A program made the position numbers and the translations under genes. From an uncultured Erythrobacter sp. (GTDB lineage: Bacteria > Pseudomonadota > Alphaproteobacteria > Sphingomonadales > Sphingomonadaceae), in contig NZ_CANMZM010000003.1 in NCBI RefSeq assembly GCF_947502395.1, positions 648,709 through 712,708 of the forward strand: DNA of 64,000 nt. The letters run 5' to 3'. The notes under the pieces were generated by a model. It ran no database searches, had not been told where the DNA came from, and worked only from the letters and a program-made list of their open reading frames with translations. Shown piece by piece: positions 38,603 through 45,533 of this stretch (positions are counted from its first letter, which is position 1; each line of letters begins with the position of its first letter).

Positions 38603-39055
38603 GATAGGACAGTGGTTTAAGCACCACGCAATGTCGAGCGTGATCGATCAAGTGCGCACTGTTCAAGACCTTGCAGTCCCGAACAAACCGGTCACGTATC
38701 CCTGAAGTCTCAGCCGCGTTTTTCGGAGGTGGAATTGCTGACGCAACTAAACGCTTTAGCTAGAGACATCCCTCGATAGTTCACTTGACCTATAGACTAT
38801 CGGTACGCGCTGCGCTTTGGTTTAATCCATTGACGCATGGAGGGTTGTGGCCTGTCTTCATGGATAAGCCCATTCTGCTGTCAAACCCCCTTTCGATGCT
38901 CGCAGAATGAGCAAGGCAATTGAGTTTAGGAGTGTCAGACAGCCCGAAGATACCGATCATTGCAACAATTGAGGGTGCGTCACTTCGCCCCTGCCTCTCG
39001 TGTTGACCGATCTGGCCAGCTGGACCTTCAGCGCAGGGGGCTTAGAAAAAAGAGC
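38603..39055. other. intergenic region, no gene seen
   Basis: About 450 bases between divergent genes. No convincing ORF. It contains an inverted repeat CGATAG (38774-38779) / CTATCG (38797-38802) with TTGACC (38785-38790) between the arms, and one CTAG (38760-38763). It probably holds the promoters of both flanking genes; I cannot place a good -10. Confidence 0.4.
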
Positions 39056-41245
39056 ATGAGCATCACTTCAAAGATCCGCGGACTTGTCCGGTGGCCCTCA
39101 AGGCGGGAAGGCATTTCCCTTTTCCTGCTCACTGTCTTTATGGTGGTGGGAGTGCCTTTCGAGCCCTATGATTGGTTGCAGCAATCCATATCTGCTTCCG
39201 CAAACTCCAAGCCTTATGAAGGAGATGGTGTGGTCATAGCGATTGACGCTGAGACCGAAAGTGAGCTGCCAACTAGGGTTTGGTCAAAATCCGATTTGGC
39301 GGCGCTACTTAATGGAATAGCTAAGCATTCACCCAAGCGGATCGTGATTGCCAAACAATACTTTGATGAGAGCAATCAGTCAGGTTCTGCCGAGCTTATC
39401 AGCGCATTGGCTGCATTGCCTCAAAAACCAGCCTGGTCAATTGACCTGGCTCCAGAGGATGTCAGGGAACTGTCTGAAGACGCGGAACTGGTCTCGGGCG
39501 GCGGCTTGGCAGATGCTTCGACATGGTTTGCGCCTGAGATTGCCGAGCACGTAACTCCAGCCGTGATTGTCTTTCAAGAAAGGTGGTTTGCGCCGATTTA
39601 TGGCCCTTATCTTGTAAAAGTTGCTCATGGCATTGTTCCGAGTGCGGCCAATGTGCTCTCCGAGATTAAGACACCACCGCAAAATGCGGTTTTCCCGATC
39701 GACCTTAGTTATGATCCCAAGACCGTACCAACAATCAGTGCCGCTGATGTATTGAATGGTGAGATTGCTGCGTCTCAGATCCGAGGGAAGAACATCGTCA
39801 TCGGTTTCACAGACGTGCTTGGCAGGGATACGCGAGCAACTCCTCAAGACGCATATACATCCAATGCAGCACTCACGATTCTTGCCTCGCAAACGCTGAT
39901 AGACGGCCCGCCTCTCGCCTTGGACTGGGTTCCATCGTTCGTTCTTGCACTTGTGGCCGTCTTGTTATGGTTGGTCCTTCGCAGGCCTTATGGACGCTGG
40001 ATCGCGCTGACCACACTCTTCGTTATTGCTCTTAGCCCGTTCTTTCTTGAGAGGTTTTTGATCTTTCAAGGCACATCCCAAGGTGTTTTCCTGATTCTGA
40101 TCGTTGGGACCGCCAAGTTTTGGCAGCGCGGTCGTGAAGCCGTGCAAATCTACCGGAGTGCCGCTGAGGCCAAGTCGCAGTTCTTGGCTCAGGCGAGCCA
40201 TGATTTGCGGCAACCAATCCATGCGATTGGCCTTCTCGCCGATAGGCTTTCACAATCCGATTTGTCCGCCGAACAACAGGAAATTGTGACGAAGATATCA
40301 TGGTCAGTCGATAGCGCACGCCGGATGTTCCGAGCATTGTTGGACATTGCAGCAATTGAAAGCGGCACTTTGCAGAAGGAAGAAAGCTCGGTCTCCGTTA
40401 ATGAGCTCCTTGCGGAGCTGGATAGTCAGAATGCTCTTGCCGCAGAGCAGGCAAATGTGGTCTTGCGTCTCGTGCCTTCAGATATGGTTGTAAAAACAGA
40501 TCGTGCCTTGATTGGCACGATGCTCCAGAATCTTGTTTCCAATGCAATCAGATATTCCCCCGGTGGAAGAATTGTTGTCGGCTGTCGCCGGAAGGTTAGT
40601 GGTATCTCTTTCTGGGTCGTCGATAACGGGCGAGGCATTTCGGCCGATGAAATGGAGAATGTGCAAAAGGAGTTCTACCGTTCGGCTAAACGATCAAACC
40701 TAAGTACCGTCAACAAGGGTCTTGGTCTTGCAATCGTAAATAGGTTGGCTGACATACTGGGGCTGCGCTTTGATCTACAATCGAAGCTGGGCAAAGGCAC
40801 AAAGGCTTCAATCAACGGTCTGCAAGTCATTCGCGTAGCAACAAGTTTGGATGTGGCTTCCACTGATCTCAAACTCCCGTTGGCAGGTCTGCGTGTCGTT
40901 TTGGCCGACGATGATCAGGAAACGCTCGATTCAACTACAGAGGTCTTACAAAAGTGGGGATGCGAGATTAGCGCGTACTCTGAGCTGCCTGCCAAGATAC
41001 CCACGTGCGATATCGTTCTTAGCGACTTTGATTTTGGGTTTGGAGGTACACTGGCGGACCGTGGCAATGTCGTCAGTACAATTGATGTCCTCGGAGCTAA
41101 GCTGATTGTCGTCTCAGGACACCATCCAGAACAAATCCGTGAGCACATGCCTGACCATGAAGGTCTGATTCTCACCAAACCTCTCAGAGCCGCACAACTG
41201 CGCTCTGCTCTAATGTCATTACGGACATCAAACTCCGATGCCTAG
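39056..41245 (+). CDS. CHASE2-domain hybrid histidine kinase
   Basis: 729 residues. One N-terminal membrane helix (about 20-36), a periplasmic CHASE2 sensor (about 45-285), three membrane helices (about 291-310, 315-336, 340-356), then HisKA with SHDLRQPIHA (phospho-His382). An HATPase domain follows (N box around 489-501, DNGRGIS at 523-529, GLGLAIV at 555-561), and a C-terminal receiver domain with DDD at 618-620 and phosphoacceptor Asp657. The start is placed at ATG 39056, since upstream codons encode a polar stretch unlike the family. It lies 95 bases before a double-glycine peptide gene and next to a LuxR-type regulator, so it is the likely sensor of the peptide island. Confidence 0.9.
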   Translation: MSITSKIRGLVRWPSRREGISLFLLTVFMVVGVPFEPYDWLQQSISASANSKPYEGDGVVIAIDAETESELPTRVWSKSDLAALLNGIAKHSPKRIVIAKQYFDESNQSGSAELISALAALPQKPAWSIDLAPEDVRELSEDAELVSGGGLADASTWFAPEIAEHVTPAVIVFQERWFAPIYGPYLVKVAHGIVPSAANVLSEIKTPPQNAVFPIDLSYDPKTVPTISAADVLNGEIAASQIRGKNIVIGFTDVLGRDTRATPQDAYTSNAALTILASQTLIDGPPLALDWVPSFVLALVAVLLWLVLRRPYGRWIALTTLFVIALSPFFLERFLIFQGTSQGVFLILIVGTAKFWQRGREAVQIYRSAAEAKSQFLAQASHDLRQPIHAIGLLADRLSQSDLSAEQQEIVTKISWSVDSARRMFRALLDIAAIESGTLQKEESSVSVNELLAELDSQNALAAEQANVVLRLVPSDMVVKTDRALIGTMLQNLVSNAIRYSPGGRIVVGCRRKVSGISFWVVDNGRGISADEMENVQKEFYRSAKRSNLSTVNKGLGLAIVNRLADILGLRFDLQSKLGKGTKASINGLQVIRVATSLDVASTDLKLPLAGLRVVLADDDQETLDSTTEVLQKWGCEISAYSELPAKIPTCDIVLSDFDFGFGGTLADRGNVVSTIDVLGAKLIVVSGHHPEQIREHMPDHEGLILTKPLRAAQLRSALMSLRTSNSDA

Positions 41246-41269
41246 TACATCTTGGCTAGTGTATCTCAT
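41242..41269 (+). promoter_or_regulatory. CTAG direct repeat pair with 14-bp spacing
   Basis: Two 14-mers beginning CTAGT (41242 and 41256) share CTAGTxxATCT. They have the same spacing as the larger CTAG array at 42276-42390, and lie about 80 bases before the peptide gene at 41341. Confidence 0.5.
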
Positions 41270-41340
41270 GCAATGCTGTGTATTCTTCTCCTGTGCCGAT
41301 CAGAGATGATCGGACGAATCGAACGGACTGGAGAGTAACG

Positions 41341-41502
41341 TTGAATACACTAGACATTCAGCCATTAGTCGACGCTGAAATTGATTCAGTCGTTGGCGGC
41401 ACGGTATCGGGATCGGAACCGATTGGCTTTTGGGACGAGTGGAGGCCACCTTGGTGGGGCGGCGGTGGAAGTAACAACCCTCCTATGGATTACCCAAACT
41501 AG
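41341..41502 (+). CDS. double-glycine leader peptide precursor 1 (Trp/Pro/Gly-rich core)
   Basis: 53 residues from a TTG start with a good Shine-Dalgarno (GGAGAG, six bases upstream). The leader, MNTLDIQPLVDAEIDSVVGG, ends in the double-glycine processing site used by C39-peptidase exporters; AEIDSVVGG is close to the microcin-type EIxxVSGG pattern. The predicted core of 33 residues is rich in Trp, Pro and Gly (FWDEWRPPWWGGGG). A longer frame from GTG 41278 exists but lacks a ribosome site. It is separated from the other peptide genes by the convergent regulator. A strong terminator follows 14 bases after the stop. Confidence 0.78.
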   Translation: MNTLDIQPLVDAEIDSVVGGTVSGSEPIGFWDEWRPPWWGGGGSNNPPMDYPN

Positions 41503-41516
41503 CCATAGCATAAAAC

Positions 41517-41546
41517 AAAAAGGGCCGCTTTTGCGGCCCTTTTTTT
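41517..41546. terminator. bidirectional intrinsic terminator
   Basis: Stem AGGGCCGC (41521-41528) / GCGGCCCT (41533-41540) with a TTTT loop, flanked by A5 on the left and T7 on the right. It serves both the peptide gene on the + strand and the regulator gene on the - strand. Confidence 0.92.
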
Positions 41547-41563
41547 GCGCGCGTTTGGAACGC

Positions 41564-42208
41564 TCAAACGCCGTACTTCGTCGCCATTGCTGCGGCTGCT
41601 GTGCGGGTCTCTACTTTCAGTTCGCGCAAAAGCGCTGAGACGTGGATCCGCACTGTGAAGGGAGATATCCCAAGGTCCTTCGCAATCTGCTTGTTCGAAT
41701 GCCCTTCTGCGATCCCTCTTAGCACGTCGAGCTGTCGCGGAGTGAGGCTTGAGAACTGTGAAACAGAAGTCGCTCCCTCAAGCCCTCCGGACGCGCTCAC
41801 ATTGACGAATTCACCATCCATTACCGCGAGGATGCCGTCGCGAATCTGATCCTGGCTCGCGGCCTTGCTGATAAATCCATCGACCCCGGTCGACATGATG
41901 TGGTCGGTTGAGCGGCGATCGTCTGCCATCGAAATGATGACGATCGAGGCTAGGGGATATTTGGTGCGCAGCTGTGGGACGGCCTTGTCGATGTCCATTC
42001 CTGGGAAGCGCAGATCGAGCAGGAAGAGTTGCGGGTCGCCGCCAGCAACTGCCACTTCCATCAACTCTTCATAGGTGCTCGCGTGTTCGACCAATATCTC
42101 TGGATCAATTTGCCGCAGGATTGTCTCAACGCCCTCACGAAAGATCGGATGATCATCCGCGACGAGCATTCGCTGCTTAGCAGCCGGGTTCTGGCGCTGA
42201 ACTCTCAA
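41564..42208 (-). CDS. LuxR/NarL-family response regulator
   Basis: 214 residues. N-terminal receiver with the acidic pair ADDH, phosphoacceptor Asp65 (LLDLRFPG) and Lys in ISKAA. C-terminal LuxR-type helix-turn-helix (about 150-210, [22 protein letters not shown]). It is transcribed away from the main peptide cluster and shares with it the 250-base region carrying the CTAG array. The nearby CHASE2 hybrid kinase is the obvious candidate partner, although a hybrid kinase would need a phosphotransfer protein or direct transfer. Confidence 0.93.
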   Translation of the reverse strand: MRVQRQNPAAKQRMLVADDHPIFREGVETILRQIDPEILVEHASTYEELMEVAVAGGDPQLFLLDLRFPGMDIDKAVPQLRTKYPLASIVIISMADDRRSTDHIMSTGVDGFISKAASQDQIRDGILAVMDGEFVNVSASGGLEGATSVSQFSSLTPRQLDVLRGIAEGHSNKQIAKDLGISPFTVRIHVSALLRELKVETRTAAAAMATKYGV

Positions 42209-42275
42209 TTCATAAAACTCCTATTGCGCCCTAACCCTGCCTCGCCTGCGCGCGCATTGCCATAGTCCATCCACA

Positions 42276-42404
42276 CTATAGGCCCATTCCTAGTCAAGCG
42301 AGCTAATCAAATTAGCCTAGCTCCAAAATTCTAGTGTGCTCCAGCTAGGCCGACGAAGCTAGCATGGATCATCTAGGGCACTGTATCTATTGTGAAAATT
42401 CTTA
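42276..42404. repeat. phased CTAG array with 14-bp period
   Basis: CTAG starts at 42317, 42331, 42345, 42359 and 42373, exactly 14 bp apart. The phase continues with CTAA at 42303, CTAT at 42387 and CTTA at 42401, and with CTAG at 42290 and CTAT at 42276, which are shifted by one base. The bases between are not conserved. It lies between the divergent response regulator (start 42208) and the small peptide gene at 42461. Most likely a multi-site operator. Confidence 0.7.
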
Positions 42405-42460
42405 TTTGAGCGATTATTGATGTATCAGCAAGACGCTGACCACGACAAAGGAGATGAAGG

Positions 42461-42619
42461 ATGGATACTGCATATGGGACCGCGCCAAATGCTGCGGAAG
42501 TCCAGTTGATGCTGGTCGGCGCAGCAGGGCTTCCGGAAGAGCCGATGCTCGACGACCTGAGCGACTTTCCTGACGAGTTTGACGAAACATCGCGGTGGGA
42601 TTTCGGAATCCCTGAGTAA
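42461..42619 (+). CDS. small acidic peptide gene at the head of the peptide cluster
   Basis: 52 residues, ATG 42461, with AAAGGAG about ten bases upstream and GAAGG directly before the start. The sequence is strongly acidic in its second half (LDDLSDFPDEFDE), ends in WDFGIPE, and has no clear double-glycine motif (the nearest is LVGAAG at about residue 19). It could be a different class of precursor, an immunity or regulatory peptide, or a chaperone-like acidic protein. It is the first gene after the CTAG array. Confidence 0.6.
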   Translation: MDTAYGTAPNAAEVQLMLVGAAGLPEEPMLDDLSDFPDEFDETSRWDFGIPE

Positions 42620-42933
42620 ACCTACCCCCTGCGTATCAACTCCCCAATTGATCGCATCCACACGTTGAACTGAATGGATTTGGCACGGTGCTCGTTTCCA
42701 GGGTCACTTGGCAATGATGCACAGGCCCATCCAGTCCGGGCTGCAAAGTCCCTTCAGTCAGCGTGAGAGGTCGGAGGCGTCCAAGCGTGACGCTTCTACG
42801 GCTCCGACCTCGCCCAATTCGAACGACCAGCATGGCGGCGAGTGCGCTGTGACTGGCCCAAAAACCAAAGGCGCTTTCCGCGTTTTTGGATGCGAGGAAA
42901 CTCGCCCTTTGTGAGCACTCGAAACGTTGGAGA
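42620..42933 (+). other. intergenic region with a structured element
   Basis: 314 bases without a credible gene. It contains a 10-bp perfect inverted repeat, GAGGTCGGAG (42767-42776) / CTCCGACCTC (42802-42811), enclosing a second small palindrome AAGCGT-G-ACGCTT (42783-42795). This would make a 45-base stem with an internal loop. It may be a 3' or 5' untranslated element between peptide genes. Confidence 0.5.
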
Positions 42934-43137
42934 ATGAAGATGAAGACCTTGAACATGATCGAGCTGAACCAAGTTGCTGGCGGCTGTGTGGATTTTCCCG
43001 ATGACGGCACCGGTGGTCCCCTTGGCCCAGTTACAATTCCAGGCGGCGGCATGCCTGGCCCAACCGATCCCATCGGTCCTCAACCTGAACCATCCGATGA
43101 TCCAGTCTGGCTTCCCGGTTCTGGCTTCCAGCTTTGA
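42934..43137 (+). CDS. double-glycine leader peptide precursor 2 (Gly/Pro-rich core)
   Basis: 67 residues. The leader, MKMKTLNMIELNQVAGG, ends in the GG site; GTTGGAG precedes ATG 42934, and ATG 42940 is an alternative. The core of about 50 residues starts with Cys, is rich in Gly, Pro and Asp (GTGGPLGPVTIPGGG), and ends WLPGSGFQL. Low charge and high Gly/Pro suggest an unstructured secreted peptide. It is one of five closely spaced genes upstream of the exporter. Confidence 0.78.
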   Translation: MKMKTLNMIELNQVAGGCVDFPDDGTGGPLGPVTIPGGGMPGPTDPIGPQPEPSDDPVWLPGSGFQL

Positions 43138-43195
43138 TCTGTGACCCTTTGGGCGGAAGCCCTGCTTTTGACCTTTTTTGCAAGGACCCAAGACA

Positions 43196-43345
43196 ATGAA
43201 GACTCTGACAAAGAACGAAACTGAACACGTTGCAGGCGGCCTGCCATTTATTGCCTTGCCGACCGTAATCACTGCGATCCCGGTGCGCCCCACACCCAAG
43301 CCAGCGAACGAGCCGGTTCCGGCCAATGTGGGAGCTGAACAATGA
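43196..43345 (+). CDS. double-glycine leader peptide precursor 3 (Pro-rich core)
   Basis: 49 residues, too short for many gene finders. ATG 43196 with CAAGGA upstream. The leader MKTLTKNETEHVAGG is closely related to that of precursor 2 (MKTLNMIELNQVAGG). The 34-residue core LPFIALPTVITAIPVRPTPK... is hydrophobic then proline-rich. Its stop overlaps the start of the next peptide (ATGA), showing translational coupling. Confidence 0.75.
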   Translation: MKTLTKNETEHVAGGLPFIALPTVITAIPVRPTPKPANEPVPANVGAEQ

Positions 43346-43503
43346 GCGGCGTGATCAAGGCGCTCAGAGCGCGTGACGTCGCAGCGGTGAATGGTGGGGC
43401 AATCACCATCCTTCATGTGCCTGCTGGGCTCGCAGCTGCTGCAGCAAAAGCCGCTGAAGAGGCGAAGACGAAAGCTTCTTCGATCTCGTCCACCAGCGAG
43501 TAA
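43342..43503 (+). CDS. double-glycine leader peptide precursor 4 (Ala-rich helical core)
   Basis: 53 residues, starting by ATGA overlap with precursor 3. The leader MSGVIKALRARDVAAVNGG ends in GG. The 34-residue core AITILHVPAGLAAAAAKAAE... is Ala/Lys/Glu-rich and likely alpha-helical, ending in a Ser-rich tail. A GC-rich hairpin (43506-43520) follows the stop at once. Confidence 0.72.
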   Translation: MSGVIKALRARDVAAVNGGAITILHVPAGLAAAAAKAAEEAKTKASSISSTSE

Positions 43504-43505
43504 CT

Positions 43506-43520
43506 GCGGCGGTCCGCCGC
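43506..43520 (+). repeat. GC-rich hairpin after peptide gene 4
   Basis: GCGGCGG (43506-43512) / CCGCCGC (43514-43520). A second hairpin, GCGGGGAA (43618-43625) / TTCCCCGC (43638-43645), lies 100 bases on, before peptide gene 5. Neither has a T tract; they may be mRNA stability or processing elements. Confidence 0.5.
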
Positions 43521-43670
43521 GGTCGAAAACCGCAATACCAGTCAAGGATATCGCTTCGACAGTCGAACTAGGGGCGATTCCAAAGAAATTCCTGACGTAG
43601 ATCGCGCGTTTCTGGAAGCGGGGAAGATGTGTGCCGGTTCCCCGCGCCAGCCAACCTATGGAGACCTTAA

Positions 43671-43871
43671 ATGTTAAACATGAACCATGATGCCTTTGCT
43701 CAAGGTGCAATCGTTGAGCTTAATTTTGGTGAACTCGAAGAAGTTAACGGTGGGGGTCTGCCGCTTGTCATCGGGCTCGCAATTGTAGCTGTTGCAATCA
43801 AGCCTGTGGCCACAGAGTTCGCAAAAGGCTTCGCCGACGGCATGGTCGAGGGTTTCACCGACGACGAGTAA
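43671..43871 (+). CDS. double-glycine leader peptide precursor 5 (hydrophobic, class II bacteriocin-like core)
   Basis: 66 residues. ATG 43671 (or 43680) with GGAGA upstream. The leader MLNMNHDAFAQGAIVELNFGELEEVNGG is the longest of the set and has the typical ELxEVNGG end; a third Gly follows. The core LPLVIGLAIVAVAIKPVATEFAKGF... is a hydrophobic segment followed by an amphipathic, acidic-ended helix. This is the layout of unmodified membrane-active class II peptides. Confidence 0.8.
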   Translation: MLNMNHDAFAQGAIVELNFGELEEVNGGGLPLVIGLAIVAVAIKPVATEFAKGFADGMVEGFTDDE

Positions 43872-43925
43872 GCCTTCAAGTCTGTCACAAACTGACTTTC
43901 GAAATTTGAAGAAAGAGAACTACAA

Positions 43926-44105
43926 ATGAGAAATCTAGACGCACATGAGATCGACTTTGTAAGCGGAGCTGATTGCTGCAAGTCCGTGAAAGAAGCAGGG
44001 CATAAGCTTGGAAAAGACTTTGCAAATTGGCTTGAAGACGTAGCCGAAAAGGTCGGCGAAGGACTGGAGAAGCTTGCCGAGGGGCGTGATAACGGCTTCC
44101 AGTAA
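43926..44105 (+). CDS. double-glycine-type leader peptide precursor 6 (amphipathic helix, Cys-Cys start)
   Basis: 59 residues, ATG 43926 after GAAAGAGAAC. The short leader MRNLDAHEIDFVSGA has the EIDxVSGx pattern with a GA rather than GG end, an accepted variant for C39 peptidases. The core of about 44 residues begins DCCKSVKEAG and continues as a charged amphipathic helix (FANWLEDVAEKVGEGLEKLAEG). The vicinal cysteines could form a disulfide or link dimers. Last peptide gene before the terminator and exporter genes. Confidence 0.75.
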   Translation: MRNLDAHEIDFVSGADCCKSVKEAGHKLGKDFANWLEDVAEKVGEGLEKLAEGRDNGFQ

Positions 44106-44129
44106 TCTAGCCTCCATGCGCCGTGAATC

Positions 44130-44164
44130 GATGCGCCTCATGAAGATGGGGCGCATCATTTTGT
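44130..44164 (+). terminator. terminator after the peptide gene cluster
   Basis: Stem GATGCGCC (44130-44137) / GGCGCATC (44150-44157) followed by ATTTTGTT. It separates the peptide genes from the exporter genes and would allow peptide mRNA to exceed exporter mRNA. Confidence 0.6.
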
Positions 44165-44299
44165 TCCAGCATTGCAGCACCGTAAGGCATCGCAGTCGCG
44201 CGATTGCCCTAACTCACTTGCACTATTCCGCTTTCTTGCCGAACGCGGCTAGGTGATAACCGGTACAAAGCAAAGCAAGAGCAAGGTGCAACACGTCGC

Positions 44300-45532
44300 A
44301 TGACGGCATTATTCCGATCAGAGGTTCTCAACCAAAAGAAGGACCGCTTGTCCGGCGAGGTTTCAATCGCTGTGCCCATGCCGTGGCAGGTGATCGGCTA
44401 TTTGATCTTTGGCAGCGTCGTGGTCGCTCTGATCTTTCTCAGCCTTGCAAGCTATTCTCGCGTCGAAACAGTAACCGGTGTGGTCGTCCCTGACAGGGGC
44501 GTTGCTTCAATCATCCCGACGCGCGGCGGAACCATTAGCGAGATCATGGTCGAAGATGGGGATCGGGTTGAGGCTGGCACCACTCTCGCCGCTATCCGGG
44601 CCGAAGAAGACAGCGCATCGGGCCTGTCAGCCGCGGCGATGACCGAACAGGCCATCGCTCAACAGGACGCGAGTCTCGCCGCCCAACTCGCTGCGTCTCA
44701 GCGCTCTGCCGCGGCGCAACGCAGCCAGATCGCGGTGCAAGTTGCCGGACTTCGTTCAGAGATCGACCAACTGCGTTCTCAGATCACTCTGCAAGAGAAC
44801 CTTGTGGAGTCTGCGCAAGCAAACCTGGACCAGGCCCAAAGCGTCGCCGAACGCGGTTTCATCAGTCAGGTTGATTTGCAGCGGCGTCAGGATGAACTTT
44901 TTTCGCGCCAGCAACAGCTCGCCCAATTGCAGCAATCGCTGACTTCAAGACGGGCAACGCTCGCGGAAATCTCGACCAGTTCCGCCAATATTGCGGCGCA
45001 AGCCGAAAGCCAGGCCGCGAGTATCGCTGCCTCCAGAGCGCAAGTCGCTCAGCAGGCGGCGGGCAATGAGGGTGCCCGCTCTTATGCTCTGACAGCCCCG
45101 ATCACCGGCACTGTGACCGCGCTCACCATGCGCAGCGGCCAAAGGGTGAATCCCCAAAGCCAGCTCATGGCAATCGTGCCCGAAGGCGCAACATTGCGCG
45201 CTGAACTCAACGTTCCGAGCCAAGCCATCGGCTTTGTGAAGGAGGGGCAGGAGGTCAGGCTCGCGATTGATGCCTTCCCGTACCAGCGCTTTGGCACTGT
45301 GATTGGTAAGGTGCGCACAGTCGCGACGAGTGCGCTCGGCCAGCAAGTGGGGAACGGGGCGGTCATCTCTGTTTATCCAGTCGTGGTGGAGCTTGAGGAG
45401 ACCCAAGTCACCGCTTTTGGCCGCGAGGAAATGCTGGTGCCGGGGATGACGCTAACCGCCCGGATTGTCACCGAAAATCAGTCGCTGATTGAGTGGCTGT
45501 TTGAACCTCTCTTTGCTGTGCAGAAACGATAA
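44300..45532 (+). CDS. HlyD-family periplasmic adaptor of the peptide exporter
   Basis: 410 residues. One membrane helix (31-50) after a short cytoplasmic N-terminus, a biotinyl-lipoyl half (about 65-95), a long Gln/Ala-rich coiled coil (about 115-245), the second lipoyl half and a beta-barrel domain. This is the membrane fusion protein of a type I-like secretion system, linking the C39 ABC transporter to an outer-membrane TolC-type channel. It precedes the ABC gene by one base. No tolC homologue is in the window, so the channel must be encoded elsewhere. Confidence 0.93.
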   Translation: MTALFRSEVLNQKKDRLSGEVSIAVPMPWQVIGYLIFGSVVVALIFLSLASYSRVETVTGVVVPDRGVASIIPTRGGTISEIMVEDGDRVEAGTTLAAIRAEEDSASGLSAAAMTEQAIAQQDASLAAQLAASQRSAAAQRSQIAVQVAGLRSEIDQLRSQITLQENLVESAQANLDQAQSVAERGFISQVDLQRRQDELFSRQQQLAQLQQSLTSRRATLAEISTSSANIAAQAESQAASIAASRAQVAQQAAGNEGARSYALTAPITGTVTALTMRSGQRVNPQSQLMAIVPEGATLRAELNVPSQAIGFVKEGQEVRLAIDAFPYQRFGTVIGKVRTVATSALGQQVGNGAVISVYPVVVELEETQVTAFGREEMLVPGMTLTARIVTENQSLIEWLFEPLFAVQKR

Positions 45533-45533
45533 T

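Noticed and set aside
42708..42914. Possible extra small gene between peptide genes 42461 and 42934
   Set aside because: No Shine-Dalgarno, no leader motif, and it covers a strong hairpin; more likely untranslated.
42796..43710. Long open frame (304 codons) on the - strand across the peptide genes
   Set aside because: Low-complexity Arg/Ser/His/Cys composition without a family pattern, and five + strand genes with shared leaders and ribosome sites lie on the other strand.
44209..44252. CTAA/CTAT 14 bp apart and a single CTAG before hlyD as another regulatory array
   Set aside because: Only one true CTAG and it is out of phase with the weak matches; may be chance.
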